Source: Stenocarpella maydis (Eukaryota > Ascomycota > Sordariomycetes > Diaporthales > Diaporthaceae). Taken from it: a DNA stretch of 64,000 nucleotides. The DNA is taken from assembly GCA_002270565.1 (NCBI GenBank), contig NQMI01000008.1, forward strand, positions 66,807-130,806, read 5' to 3'. Shown in pieces: positions 44,571-55,954 of the stretch. Both the position numbers and the translations under genes were made by a program. The notes beneath the pieces are model-generated. The model did no database searches. It saw nothing but the letters and a program-made list of their open reading frames with translations, and had not been told where the DNA came from. Positions within the stretch are counted from its first letter, which is position 1, and the number at the start of each line of letters is the position of its first letter.

Positions 44571-47561
44571 CTCCAAGCAATGGGCAATAAGATCAACACG
44601 TGTTTGGGATTGTAGGTCGAATACTCGAGAGACGAGTGAGACAGAAGAGCCACAACTTCAGGTTGTCTCAGCTATGGGGGTTCTCACTTTTAAAGTCGAT
44701 TCTGAGAGAAGAGGAAGAAACACACTTCGGGAGGACCTTATAGAGAAAGCGACCCCCAACCCCGTTCTCCGTGGCCAACGGCCCTGCCTTTTAACGCACC
44801 TGGCCATGAGGATTGCGGACAGCCGGTTGTCCTGCTGACTCTTTTGGGCCTCGGTCAGGACGTTCTACTCCAGAACAGAGCTGCAAAAAGGCTGATCGCA
44901 TATTTCGATCCTCACCGAGCCCACGCGGCCGCCTGGGAGTGACGTCTCGACGAGGGGGCCCCAGAGCAAAGATCGGAATATGATATGGGTCCTAACCGTG
45001 TAACCACCTCAGTAGCCAAACGAAAGCCCTCGCCCTCTCTCCACGAGAGTGACAAGCAAGGGCCATAACATTCCACGCGCGGACCGCCGTACAGCAGGGG
45101 TATCTTTTTGCCCCCAGCTATGAAGGTTATCATGATGGCATATTTGCAATTCAAGCCGGGGCACAGCGTGTAACCACACCTCTCGACGACACTAGCCCCG
45201 TGTGTCTGCGGCCCTCGCATTACCCCAGCTGGCGCACCGTCCAGATGTCCCGTTTTGGAAGCCCCAAGGACTGAGGCTGTCAAACCCACCCCGGCCCCCA
45301 GCGCAAACGCCCAATTGCATGCTCCGTCCCAACACCCTCCAGCCCCCTTCCTCCTTCCCTCCTCGTGGCGGACACGGCGGGCACTGCGGGATGCAATTGG
45401 TCACAAGGGGGGAGGCGCAAAGGGACGCGGCAGACAAGCATGGGGGATGGAGGGTGGGAGCCGAATTGCCGACAGATCCCACTGCATGCTTTACTAGATT
45501 AATCTTGGTTCCAAGCAGGACGGGGCGGGCTCCATATGCGCAGGTGTATCGCCAAGGGTTACCGTCGGCTTCGACAACTGGTTGAAGCGTCCGTTTGCAC
45601 TTATACCAACCCTCACCACCAAGCACCTCCCTGCGGGCCCCTCGGTACATCTGAGCCCTCCCCCTTCGAGCCGCCTCTTGGGTCGCCCGCTGGTGCTGGA
45701 GACATCAAAGATGATGATGCAAAGAAAAAGCAAACGGCCCCATGGGGAAGACTAGAACTCACCGGTGGAGCTCGAAGCTGAGACTCTTGGTCATGTAGGT
45801 AGCCCAAAGGGAGCACATGGGCGGCACAGCTTTTCACCTGGTCCGAAGGTTTTTTTTTTCCCCTTTTCTTTTCCCCCCGTGGGAGCGCGAGTGCGTGCGG
45901 GTTGATCGCGTAGGACAGACAAACTAACTACATACGCATCGATCTGCCCGTGGTCACACATGAAATATGACTGCCCGGTTCAATGCATGTCATGCGGTTT
46001 TGATTTTATGTGTTAAGTTGCCTACTCATACTTGCATGCAGACATACTGACAAGGGGGTGCAGAACGGTCGAATAGGAGTCCTGGGAGGTTCTGTTTGAA
46101 CAAGAAAACGATCAAGCCATGGGAGACACGCCGGCTGCGGGCATCCGTCTTGGTTTACCCACTCTATCCCTGAAAGGAAAACAGTCGCGCCGTCTGGGAC
46201 CAGAAACCCACCGAGAGCGTAGACCACCAGCCGCTGCCCGTCCTTCAGCCCTGGAATCGCTCGTCGGCCCGGCATATGAGCGGGCATTTGAGGGAGGAAG
46301 CCGGGGACAAGAGCCGTCCATGTGGCTTCACTCTATTCGGCCATCCCGCACCCACACACACTGCGTCGACGACCATCGGCCACCCCAAGAAAGAGATCAT
46401 GATGTGGATGGAGCCTGTCCACGATATAGCCAAGTGTGGTACTACAGGCCCAGCGATTCCATCAGCTGACTCGAAGCTACGTCGCAAGCGTGAGGCCCTT
46501 CCCGTCGAGTCCCATGTGCTGCAGATTCTCCCGACTTGCTGCTCTGACCACGTCCCGTGGCTGTTTGATCTGAAGGACGGCTGACCCAAGTCCCTCTAGA
46601 AGGTGTGCCAGGACTAGACGGAGATCATGTCTTGGACAGAGAGACATGCCGCCAAACCATGGTGGCGGGCCCCAACTCTGCCGTTGACTTCGCTGCTTCT
46701 GGCTTTCCATCGAGTCCTCGCGAGGTGTTTCCGTCTTCCCTTTCTCCCGCCCGGCCGCCGTTCCTTCTCGAGTCCAAGCTCTCGGGCTTCCACCAACGGG
46801 GCCAGTAATGAGCCAAGCCAGCGGGAACAAAGGGCTACGCAAGCCAGGAGACGGGCGGAAGGGAGGGGGCGGCCCTCACCGCTCCTCCCTCCCTTATCAC
46901 CTGTCTTTCTTACAACTCATGCGCATGCCGCGGCTTTCCACTCTGGCCATCTGGGATTTATGAATTGTCATGTCGTACCAGGTGGTATTCGCTCCGAAGT
47001 TCTGCATGAGGGACAAAAGCAAACAAAAATCCAGCTTCAGGGCGACGAAATGGTGTCGTTGGACCAGGTCCGCCTCGAAGGTCGACGCCTCGGACTGCCC
47101 CGGGCCCTCATATACGCTTCCTTCGCGTACGGTTGGAGGGCGGACCTCATGCACCGTGTAGGTAGCCGTACGCTGCCGGATCTTGTTGTCGGTTTCTCGG
47201 CCTCCCGGACACGGCACGCAGCCTCGCTTATTTAGACAGATAGGAGAAGAGCACCCCCCCCTCTTTTACTCGGAAGATATGGCGAAATGACCCGGGCGAG
47301 CCGCTGCAGGATCGAGGTAATTTCAAGGGCAAGCGCTCACGATGAGCCCCGATTACTTGGCTGGTGCCACAACCATCAATGCGTTTGCAACAAGTCTTTC
47401 AATTTGATGACCTGTGTGATAGTGGAAGGAGGCGTACTTATACAGCCCAATCCATCTGCGTGACATGGTCAAAAGCAATGGGCCTGGAGAGCGCCTGCAG
47501 TGCTAGCCTCCGTGTAATATGCAAGACGCTCGATGATGAAAATGCGCAACGTCGCTACCTC
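44571..47561. other. 3-kb stretch without a recognised gene
   Basis: Between the small gene and the TMS1 stop. ORFs up to 202 codons occur on both strands (for example 46627-47235 +, 45192-45650 -), but none shows a domain, consistent codon use or joinable introns. Could hold a non-coding transcript or a lineage-specific gene. Confidence 0.45.
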
Positions 47562-49167
47562 TTAGACCTCAAATCGGTCAGGCAAGATGATCGGCGCGAC
47601 CAATGTCCAGACATACATGGCATAGCAGATCCAGGAACTGATGATCTTGACCCAGCTAGCCCAGTACGTGCGTCCGACAGTGGCGAAATCGTCCTCCTTC
47701 TGGTCGTCATAGCCTTGCGTGATCAGGGTGGCGACCCATGCTGTCGCGAGGAAGAATATTATATGGAACATGGCGTAGTTGTACTGGGTGCTGCCGCGCT
47801 CGTCGTCATGCGCCGAGTTGTCACCGCTCGAGGTGTCATCCTCATCATCTGACAAGAGCGCATCTGCCGGCAGACTTCCCTCCTCCACCGCCCTCCGCAG
47901 CGCCTCTGCGCGCATTTCTCGGCGTCCGCCGGGCTGGGTGGTCACAAGGTCATGCTCATCCTCATCTGGGAGGCGGATGGTGCCCCTGTTGTTACCCAAG
48001 CCAAGGCTCTGAGTGGCTGCCCTAGTTGTTGTGTAAGCAACGGTGAGCATTGTAACTATGGCACCGAGAACTACGGTGGTGGTTCGCGTGCCCTGGGAGA
48101 AAGCAAAGGGGTTGCAATGCTTGGACCCATCGTCGTCGGGCTCCATGGAGACTGCCGACATGGTCAGGTAGGAGCAGTAGATAGCGACCATGGCTGACTG
48201 GGCCAAACCAGCTTTGGGGTTGACCTCCTGGACGGCTGGATGCACAGAGACGACCGAGATGGCAATCCACAGGAGCAGGTTGATGGTGATGACGGCCTGG
48301 TTCATGGAGCATCCGCTGCTGGCAAAGAATATGTACTGGACAATGGTCATGGCAAGGGATCCGATGTACATGCCGAAGGTGGAGCCGATGAGAACAAACC
48401 TCCAGGCGGCCGAGTCGGTGTTTTCGATCTGCAGGAGGCAGTATTCGGCCCAGGTGTGGGCCAGGTCGACGAGCAGCACCAAGCCGAGGATAAGGAACAG
48501 CATGGCGGCGAAGAAGGAGATGTAGTTGCCCCAGAAGACAAAGAAGGGGTCCGGGATCAGGAAGGAGAGGACGATGAAGGCCAGCCAGGCAATGACCTTT
48601 GGGCCCCAGTAACCATTCTGCAGGGCGGCTCGGGGATTTTTAGACGAGGTGACACCGACCATGAGGCCGGCGAAGATAAGGTGGAACAGGCCGAGGGCAA
48701 AGTTGATCCTGTGCACGGCAAGCCAGCCGTAACACTGGCCGGAGGGGCATGTGATCTGGACGTAGTCGAGGGTGAGCTTTTGGAGGTTTTTGATGGCCCA
48801 TGGCGTGAGCATTATCCACGACAGGATCGAGTTGATGAGGAGGATCAGGGCATAAGCAATACGCGTAGCGACACTGGTGGTGGATGCGGTGGTGCCATGT
48901 TAGCCGAGCTACCGTGAGAGCATGTGTGGGTGTATCTGGCGGATGGGTGCAACTCACCTGTTGCCGCACTTGCCGCAGGCGCTGCACACCATGGAGCAGG
49001 TTGCCGCGCCACAGCAACTGGCAGCGAAGGACACGAGCTGGGAGGCACGAGATAGCACGGTCAGCGGCCAAACCTCAAGCATGGGGGGCGGGAGCAGTCG
49101 ACGGAGCGGGACTTACAGTGCCCATGCTGGGTACGGCCAGGAGCGGGAGAGAGAGCAAGGCACCCAT
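47562..49167 (-). CDS. TMS1: Serinc/TMS1 membrane protein
   Basis: Three exons: 49117-49167, 48958-49037 and 47562-48873, giving 480 residues. Introns are 79 bp (phase 0) and 84 bp (splitting AG|T). The start MGALLSLPLLAVPSMGTLVS runs into the conserved FAASCCGAATCSMVCSACGKCGN cysteine cluster, the hallmark of Serinc proteins. About ten to eleven membrane helices follow, with CYGWLAVHRINFALGLFHL, NGYWGPKVIAWLAFIVLSFLIPDPFF and a C-terminal SSWICYAMYVWTLVAPIILPDRF. An acidic loop (SDDEDDTSSGDNSAHDDERG) separates the last two helices. Yeast Tms1 is vacuolar; animal Serincs were proposed to add serine to lipids, and recent work treats them as lipid scramblases. The role in fungi is poorly defined. 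Length fits the family. Confidence 0.95.
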
Positions 49168-50337
49168 CCTGGGAGACTGGGCCCGGAACTACACTACAGT
49201 ACAGGCAGGATGGCGATGGCGGCCGGTTCTCTTGATGCCTGACGAGTCTGAAGGGTGAGGGAATGCAGGTTGTATCCGGAGGAGGCACCAGGCGTGGGCG
49301 AGTCACACGCAGCTCAGGGCGGCGGGCTGTGGATGTTGTGGTCTTGAGCGTTCGGGATGGACAATGTTGGAAGTGTTTGAGGGAGGGAGCCTTTGGTTGG
49401 AAGCTTGCATGGAGCACGTAACGGTTTGTCATTGCCCAGGACGCCCAGCCAAAAGAATCACGTGGGGCCAGGCCGGGCGCTTCTGTCTGACGGGCTAGGC
49501 CAGGCCAGGCCAGCCAGACAAACAGGACATAACGTCTGGATCTTACGTACGCACATGTGTTATTCTTCAACGGTCCCCACCCCCGTTCCAGAGGACCCTT
49601 GTCGGTGCATCTTCCAAGACAAGGCGGGTTCCTGGACGGACCTGCCAGGCCTGCATACTATGTACCTTCAATAGGTATGTAGTTCTCACGCCAGATGGTT
49701 GTTATAACAAGAGGCGCACTGGCACATGGTAGGCAATGCCAACTGAGCAGCTGGCTTTGTGTAGCGTGCTTGTCTGGCGGGTGACTCCGGTGTGAGACAT
49801 GGGCCGGAGATCAAGAGATCGTAGGGTAGAGTGTCAGAACATCCTCATCTTGCTTAAAATACACTGGGAGCACCTGGGTGGGACCGGCCCACGGCTACCC
49901 GGCAAGCCTGCACCATGACCCTCGAGTAACAGCGCCGAAAGGCTGGGCCTGTCAGCCTGCCACCCCGGGAGGAGCTGCATTGTTATCAGTCATCGCCTAT
50001 CGAAATGCAGATGCCGTGCCGTGCCATGGCCTTGGAAACTCCGGGGCCACCTTAATAATCGACAGCAACACGTAGTCAGTCTGTCTATCTGCTCTGCCGC
50101 TTTCTGGCTCGCACGCCCTGCCCCCGTGATAAACCCATATCTTGCTCCTCCTTCACCTCCATCCTGCAGCTCTCCTTCTTTGTCTGTATGTTTCTCTCCT
50201 CTCCTTCTCCTTCTTTGTCACACACGCACACACCCTCCGTCCCTCCCTTCCTCTGCGAGCTCGGGACCCTGCATCACTTACCGCCAGCCCAACCGCATTG
50301 ATGGTTGGAATCCGCCCCTCGTGACACAACCACCACC
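49168..50337. other. Divergent region TMS1 / MFS carrier
   Basis: 1.2 kb without a gene; pyrimidine-rich near 50130-50260, the likely leader of the MFS gene. Confidence 0.55.
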
Positions 50338-52242
50338 ATGGCCAACATAAAGGACCGGCAGCGGCTACACCGCGCTCGCATCATCTCGAGCGTGGCAGCC
50401 ACCTTTGTGTCCCTGGCCTGTGGAAGCAACGTGAGTGCATTCAATTTGCCGCCGCAATGTCCAGCGCATCGCTGACTGCTCTCCTGCTTCTCTCTGCATA
50501 CAGTATGTCTACTCGGCATGGGCGCCCCAGTTCGCCGACCGCCTCAAGTATTCCACCACCCAGAGCAACCTCATCGGTCTCGCCGGGAACCTCGGCATGT
50601 ACGCCTTCGGAATGCCCGTCGGAGTCCTCGTCGACGCGAAGGGTCCCCGTCCCGCCGCCCTCCTCGGCTCCATATTGCTGGCCCTGGGTTATTTCCCGCT
50701 ACACATGGCCTATGATAAGGGCTCCGGCCCCGTCGCCCTCATGTGCCTATACTCGTTCCTGTCTGGCCTGGGCGGTTGCACAGCTTTCGCCGCTTCGGTC
50801 AAGACGTCTGCCCTGAACTGGCCGCACCACAGGGGAACAGCCACGGCCTTCCCTCTTGCGGCGTTTGGCCTGAGCGCCTTCTTCTTCTCGCTGATCGGTG
50901 GCTTTCTCTTCCCGGGCGACACCGGCGACTTCCTGCTGCTTCTCGCCTGTGGAACGGCTGGCATGACCTTCGTGGGTTTCTGGTTCCTGCGTGTCATCCC
51001 TCACCATGGCAGCTACCAGACCGTCGCTGCTGACGACGACGACGACGACGACGAGGCCAAGGCCCGGTCGGGCCCTCTCTTTTCCGAGCCTGGTAGGTCC
51101 TCCCGCTCTTCCTCCTCGATTACTACGTCCACCTTACACATGAACCAAGCGGATCAAGAATCCGGCACAGGGCCCGCAGAGCCCAAGCACAAGCACCCCT
51201 ACGATTTGACCAGTGGTCGGACCGGAGACAGACAAGGCCAAGGCGAATCGTCCAAGCTCACGACGGCACCCCCATCTACGATCGTCGCTGAGACCGACGA
51301 TTCAGACGAAACCTCATCACTTATCTCCTCCAAGGGCTCCTCGGTGGCGGGCGAAGTTTATGTGCAGAGTGTTGATATGGACCGATCTCATTTGGTAGAT
51401 ATTCGTGGCTGGCAGATACTGCGGAGCCTCGAGTTTTGGCAGTTCTTCGCTATCATGGGCATCCTGGCAGGCGTCGGCCTGATGACCATCAAGTAAGTCT
51501 GTTCTGTTCCCGTGCCGCATCTAGTGCACGAAACTAACGCATGAGAAACAGCAACATTGGCCACAGCGTACAAGCATTGTGGTCGCACTATGATGATTCG
51601 GTTAGCAACGACAGTCTCCTCAAACGACAGCAGCTTCACGTATCCATCCTCTCTGTCTGCAGTTTCTCGGGTCGCCTTTTGAGCGGTGAGTCCATCCCCA
51701 TCCTTGCCCCCTCCCCCGGCAGTCTTCCTATTCTGCAGTGGTCTGAACCAGCTTCACCAGGGGTCGGCTCCGACTTTCTCGTCAAGGTGCTTCATGCAAG
51801 CCGCGTCTGGTGCCTGGCCGTCGCCGGGTTCATCTTCACCGTCGCCCAGGTCTGCGCCTTGGATATGGTCAACCCCAACCTACTGGGCTTTGTTTCTGGC
51901 CTTTCGGGTCTTGGCTACGGATTCTTGTTTGGCGTGTTCCCTTCCATCGTCGCCGAGAGCTTTGGGATACACGGGCTTTCTCAGAACTGGGGCCTCATGA
52001 CCATGAGCCCGGTTGTTTCCGGCAACATCTTCAACTTGTTCTACGGCGTTGTGTTCGACCACCACAGCGTGGTTGGTCCCAATGGCGAGCGCTCCTGCGT
52101 GGAGGGGCTGCAGTGCTATCGCGCCGCCTACCTGGTGACACTGGCGTCCTGCCTGATTGGATTCGTCCTCACTCTCTTTGTCATCAGGCACCAGGCCAAC
52201 CAGAGGCAAAGGGATGCTAAAAGCAAAGACCTCGAAGACTAG
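50338..52242 (+). CDS. MFS transporter, nodulin-like/MCH1-type
   Basis: Four exons: 50338-50430, 50504-51492, 51552-51685 and 51761-52242, giving 565 residues. The junctions are N|Y (phase 0), AA|C and G|GG. Twelve helices are expected. The first half shows GSNYVYSAWAPQFADRLKYST, GLAGNLGMYAFGMPVGVLVDAKGPRPAALLG and SLIGGFLFPGD. A long cytosolic loop between helices 6 and 7 holds an Asp run (from GAC repeats near 51029-51052) and many Ser/Thr. The second half has FWQFFAIMGILAGVGLMTINNIGHS, FSGRLLSGVGSDFLVKVL and LNLLGF-like turns. This is the fungal nodulin-like/NFD4 branch that includes yeast Mch1 and YMR155W, named as monocarboxylate-permease homologues although transport has not been shown. 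Substrate here is unknown. Confidence 0.88.
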
Positions 52243-52924
52243 AGTTTGGATTATTGGGTTTTTATTTTGGATCGAATAGAGGGCTGTCGGCGTACGGTAT
52301 TGCCGTCATGGGGCTGGGTGAGGGGGCTGCACGCCAGACGACTTAGACAGCATAGAGAGCTCAGGCGTTCACGGTGGCGTTTGGGCATTAGGCCTCGGCT
52401 GTGGCCCTGCTTTTGCATAGTTCTGGATCATAGATGGCTGTAAAGGGCTTTTCCTGGCTTGGGTCCTCTGACAGCTCAATGCTGTTGGGGTAACACCGCG
52501 AGACGGCTGTTATCTCTATTGCTACCGCGACTGTCCAGAGGGACGCAATATCAAATGTATGGCGTACTGCAACCACACCTTGGTTCATTACTTGCCACTG
52601 TCAGAGCGGATGAACTCACAACAGCATTGCGGCTTTCTGTAACCCCTGCTCGCCCCTGGTGACATGTCTGTCTGCCATATTCTGAGCACGCTCTTGACGG
52701 CACTTTCAACGTGGAATATAGCAAGGCGAATGGAAACAGCAATACGTCTGTGTATTATGCTTAAGCCAGTGGCTTCATGGTAGCCCTTTGCAATTTTCTA
52801 TTCGCTCTTCGGGATTAAAAAAAAAAAAAAACATCATTTCACCAGACGCAATGCCTCGAGAAACACCAGTTCTCCCCCAGCGGAAGGGCTTCTGGGCTAA
52901 CATGTTGCCGCCCAACCAGAATAA
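52243..52924. other. Convergent intergenic, the two transporter genes
   Basis: No gene seen; a short A run at about 52818. Confidence 0.6.
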
Positions 52925-54718
52925 TTACCCCGAGGACGACACGGCAAACTTGCTCATAGCCCTCAGCCTAGCACCATAGATGTAGAGCAAGAAGATACCG
53001 ATAATACCGATGGTGCTCAGACCACCCAGCAGGCTGGTGCCACGGGCGACACCGAGGTTTTGGTACAGCGGCCGCGCGAAGAGGATGCTGCCACAGGCCA
53101 GGGCGCTGCGGAAGAAGTCATTGCCCGCGAAGAGGCTGGCAGCATACTGCGGGTAGCTAATAGGCACGTAGACAAATATACACTGCATGACGACGAAGAC
53201 GGTCGCACCGTAGATGGTGATGCCTATCGTGGGAGCGATCCAGGGATACTGCGGCGCGGCGGTCCACGCGAAGACGAACAGCCCGACGGTCGGGCCAAAG
53301 GCCGCCGCGAGGGCGGGCACGAGGCGGCTCTCCTGGACCGGCCAGCCCTTGGCCCTGATGCGGGGGTTCATGTAGAAGTAGATGTAGCTGATGTAGGTTG
53401 CGATGCCGGCGACGCAGGCGACGAGGATGCACAGAAACACCAGCCCGACCTGCCCGACCTGCCCGACCTGCCCGGCCGCCATGCCGTAGTAGACCGGGTA
53501 GACGAGCGGGAACACCTCGAAGAAGCTGTAGTAGATGCCGTATATTATGGCGGTGTACACCTGCACGAACAGGACCGCCGGGTCCTTGAGCGTGATCTCG
53601 AGCGGCTTGATGAGCGCGCCCACCAGCACCGCCGGCGCCTTGAGGCTGCGCTGGTCCACCTCGCTCTGGCTCATGAAGCGCTCGCTGCCCGTCAGCCGGC
53701 GCAGGCGGCGCGCGCGGCGCAGCAGGATGTTTGTCGCGCTCGTCTCGGGCAGCAGCAGGAACATGGCAAGGAACACGGGCGAGGCGGCCCAGGTCACCTC
53801 GAGGAGGGACCAGCGCCACCCCATGACGGGCACCGAGTACCCTGAGAGCAGAGGGCCCAGCGCGGGGCCGCAGTACGCCGCGCTCACCCACGCGGTCATG
53901 GCGTACGGCAGTGACATGAGCGAGTACATGTCCCCGACGGTGGCACCGCCGGACGCCAGGCACGGGGACCCGAAGAAGCCCTGCAGGAAGCGGAGGGCCA
54001 TCAGGCCGGGGTAGTTCTGGACCAGGGCGGTCGGGATGGAGATGATGGTGTACAGGGACATGGTGGCAACGTAGACTGGGTTGCGGCCGATGGCCGGGAG
54101 CTCAGAGAGCGGGCTGAAGATCAGGGGGCCGGTGCCGTAGCCGAGCACAAAGAGCGAGAGCCCCAGTGCCGCCTCCGTCTTGCCCACGCCAAACTCCTGC
54201 CTGACCCCTTCTGTGGATGTGGTGTAGATGGCTGATGACATGTATACGACAAACGTGTACAGGCAAATCAGGGTCGTCACCGCGGCACGGCGCGCCCTGG
54301 ACCAGTTCTGAGGGTTCTCGGGGTCGTCCGAGTAGTACCAGTCGACGAGGATGGCGCCGTCCTTCGTCCTGCGGGGGACGACTGGTATGGGCCTGGTCTT
54401 CTCGAGCTCGTGCCTCTCGTCCACCTCTAGCCTGTCTGCCGTGTAGGGCGTGGTCTCGGCTCGGCTTTTGGTGCGCTGGAGACCCGGATCTGACCTCTGG
54501 CCAGCTTGCTTTTCTTCATCGCCAGACACTGATCAGTCTGAAGACGACGTTGGCACACTGTCGAAGGTCGCTGGCTGGCTCGGCTCCTCGTTGTTCATTA
54601 GTTGTACCCATGGCTCGGGCAGCTGGAAATCAGACCACTCCTCTGGATACTGGAGATACTTGTTGCGAGTGACAACGCGAACGATACCACCGAAGGCGGA
54701 ATCTCGTACTGCCGACAT
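52925..54718 (-). pseudogene. DHA1-type MFS drug:H+ antiporter interrupted by in-frame TGA
   Basis: A single minus-strand frame runs from ATG 54718 (MSAVRDSAFGGIVRVVTRNK) to the stop at 52925, broken once by TGA at 54533-54535. Upstream of the TGA are 61 codons (QYPEEWSDFQLPEPW), the usual cytosolic start of fungal DHA1 carriers. Downstream is ENPQNWSRARRAAVTTLICLYTF, then twelve helices. The DHA1 signatures are LGYGTGPLIFSPLSELPAIGRNPVY and LRFLQGFFGSPCLASGGATVGDM. The downstream part has no ATG before the first helix, so it cannot simply be a shorter gene. No intron of normal size removes the TGA in phase. Either the gene is a recent pseudogene, the base is a sequencing error, or the TGA is read through (its TGA-TCA context is not the known efficient TGA-CTA). 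Relatives export azoles, cycloheximide or polyamines. Confidence 0.8.
53444..53470. repeat. Three 9-bp repeats inside the DHA1 gene
   Basis: CCCGACCTG three times in a row. On the coding strand this gives GQVGQVGQVG in a loop between helices, so the frame is kept. Confidence 0.9.
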
Positions 54719-55375
54719 CTTGTATACCTATGTCTTCAGGAGAGGTATCCAGTCCGGAGTCAAGAAAGAGATTTGTACGTGACCTGCTAATGTTCTTCTG
54801 AGATCCTAGTGTGATACCACTGAAGGAATATCATGCAGGTCTGGGACTGGTAGATAGAGGAAGAAGCCATTATAATTATACATTGTCTTTGCCGGGCTGG
54901 ACGAGAGCAATGGCGGTAGAAATCGCCTTGATGTTACAAAGCTGTATTCCATAATGAGTGTTGACATTGCTGACGGAATTAGACTTACTATTTGCGACTC
55001 GTCCGTCTATAATGTCGACGGACCAACTTCTGTGGGAAGATTACCAAGCGGAGATGTGCGCCATCATTCCTGATATAAGTACTCCGTATAGGCTTTTATG
55101 GCGGTGGTTGTAGCCTGTCGGGGATTACCCTGGCACATAGGCTACAGGAAAAGACTTTCCAGATGTTCCTCTAATAAGCGAAATCTGATCATCAGCCTTG
55201 CCAGAGACTCCACAACGCTCATGTTTTCTTTTCTTTTCTTCTTTCTCTCTCTCTTTTTTTTTTTTTTTTTTTGGGGGGGGGGGAACACTCCAGGGTTTCC
55301 TTTCGTGGAGAGAAACAGCCCCGCCGACATTCAGAGTGCAAATGATCGGCGTTACCATCCCACGGTGTACCAAGA
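54719..55375. other. Intergenic upstream of the DHA1 gene
   Basis: No gene seen. It holds TACTCCGTA at 55080-55088 and a T19-G11 homopolymer tract (55254-55283). Confidence 0.55.
55254..55283. repeat. T19-G11 homopolymer junction
   Basis: A run of T (55254-55272) directly followed by a run of G (55273-55283). Exact lengths are uncertain in most sequencing chemistries. Confidence 0.9.
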
Positions 55376-55866
55376 CTACTTACTTGCTTGGACAATAGGC
55401 CGAGCTTCTTGCCCTGCTGTTATGAGCGGGTCCGGAGAGTCAAAAACCATGACAAGATTGGCGGCTCCTAACTGCGCCGGGGTGTGAAGGCCAAGTTTGA
55501 GAATTGCCTGAGCATTGTCTAGGTTGTCCTAGTCGATACCAAAAAGCACGAACATCTTAGATACTCGAAGGCTGCGACAGTACCTGTGTTGATGCTCCAT
55601 AACAACGAGGAGAATTCTGCGGGGAAATTGACAGATTAGCCATGAACACATCTTCTCACTAAGCCGTGCCTACATCGCGTGGAACGGCTCCCTGTATTTG
55701 CAATGGACATGAACAATTTCCCGGCGAGGACCATTGGCACAAATTATAGCGCCGACTGAGCAAGACGGCGGCCACCTCTATGCGAATATTCAGATGCTCC
55801 CGGCGGCCTTCTGCTTGAGCTGGTGAGTCGTTGGTCCCGCGAAAGACGATATATCTTTTTCAGGGA
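55376..55866 (-). pseudogene. Possible coding relic directly downstream of the PPR gene
   Basis: Minus-strand segments 55674 and upward to about 55866, 55584-55616 and 55376-55528 stay open in one frame if two short introns are removed (55617-55673, branch GGCTAATC, CCGCAG; 55529-55583, branch-like TCTAAG, ACTAG). They read, in part, EHLNIRIEVAAVLLSRRYNL and AQAILKLGLHTPAQLGAANL. The first segment has no ATG and begins after a TGA, so the 5' end is missing or broken. No family recognised. This could be chance or the remains of a gene, or part of the PPR 3' UTR. Confidence 0.22.
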
Positions 55867-55954
55867 GCCGTATTCTCCTGGCCTCTTGTAACAAGTATTT
55901 CCTGCTCACTCTGGAGATCACGAACATCCGTGGTGGCATCTCGATCCTTCCAAC

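Noticed and set aside
46627..47235. 202-codon ORF on +
   Set aside because: Arg/Ser-rich start could mimic a presequence, but there is no domain and the opposite strand is equally open.
53060..53845. 261-codon ORF on + opposite the DHA1 gene
   Set aside because: Antisense shadow, rich in D, E, R and G from GC-rich codons.
54535..54651. Cryptic intron that would remove the TGA in the DHA1 gene
   Set aside because: The only GT...AG pair near it in a usable phase is about 30 bases, too short; the longer pair shifts the frame.
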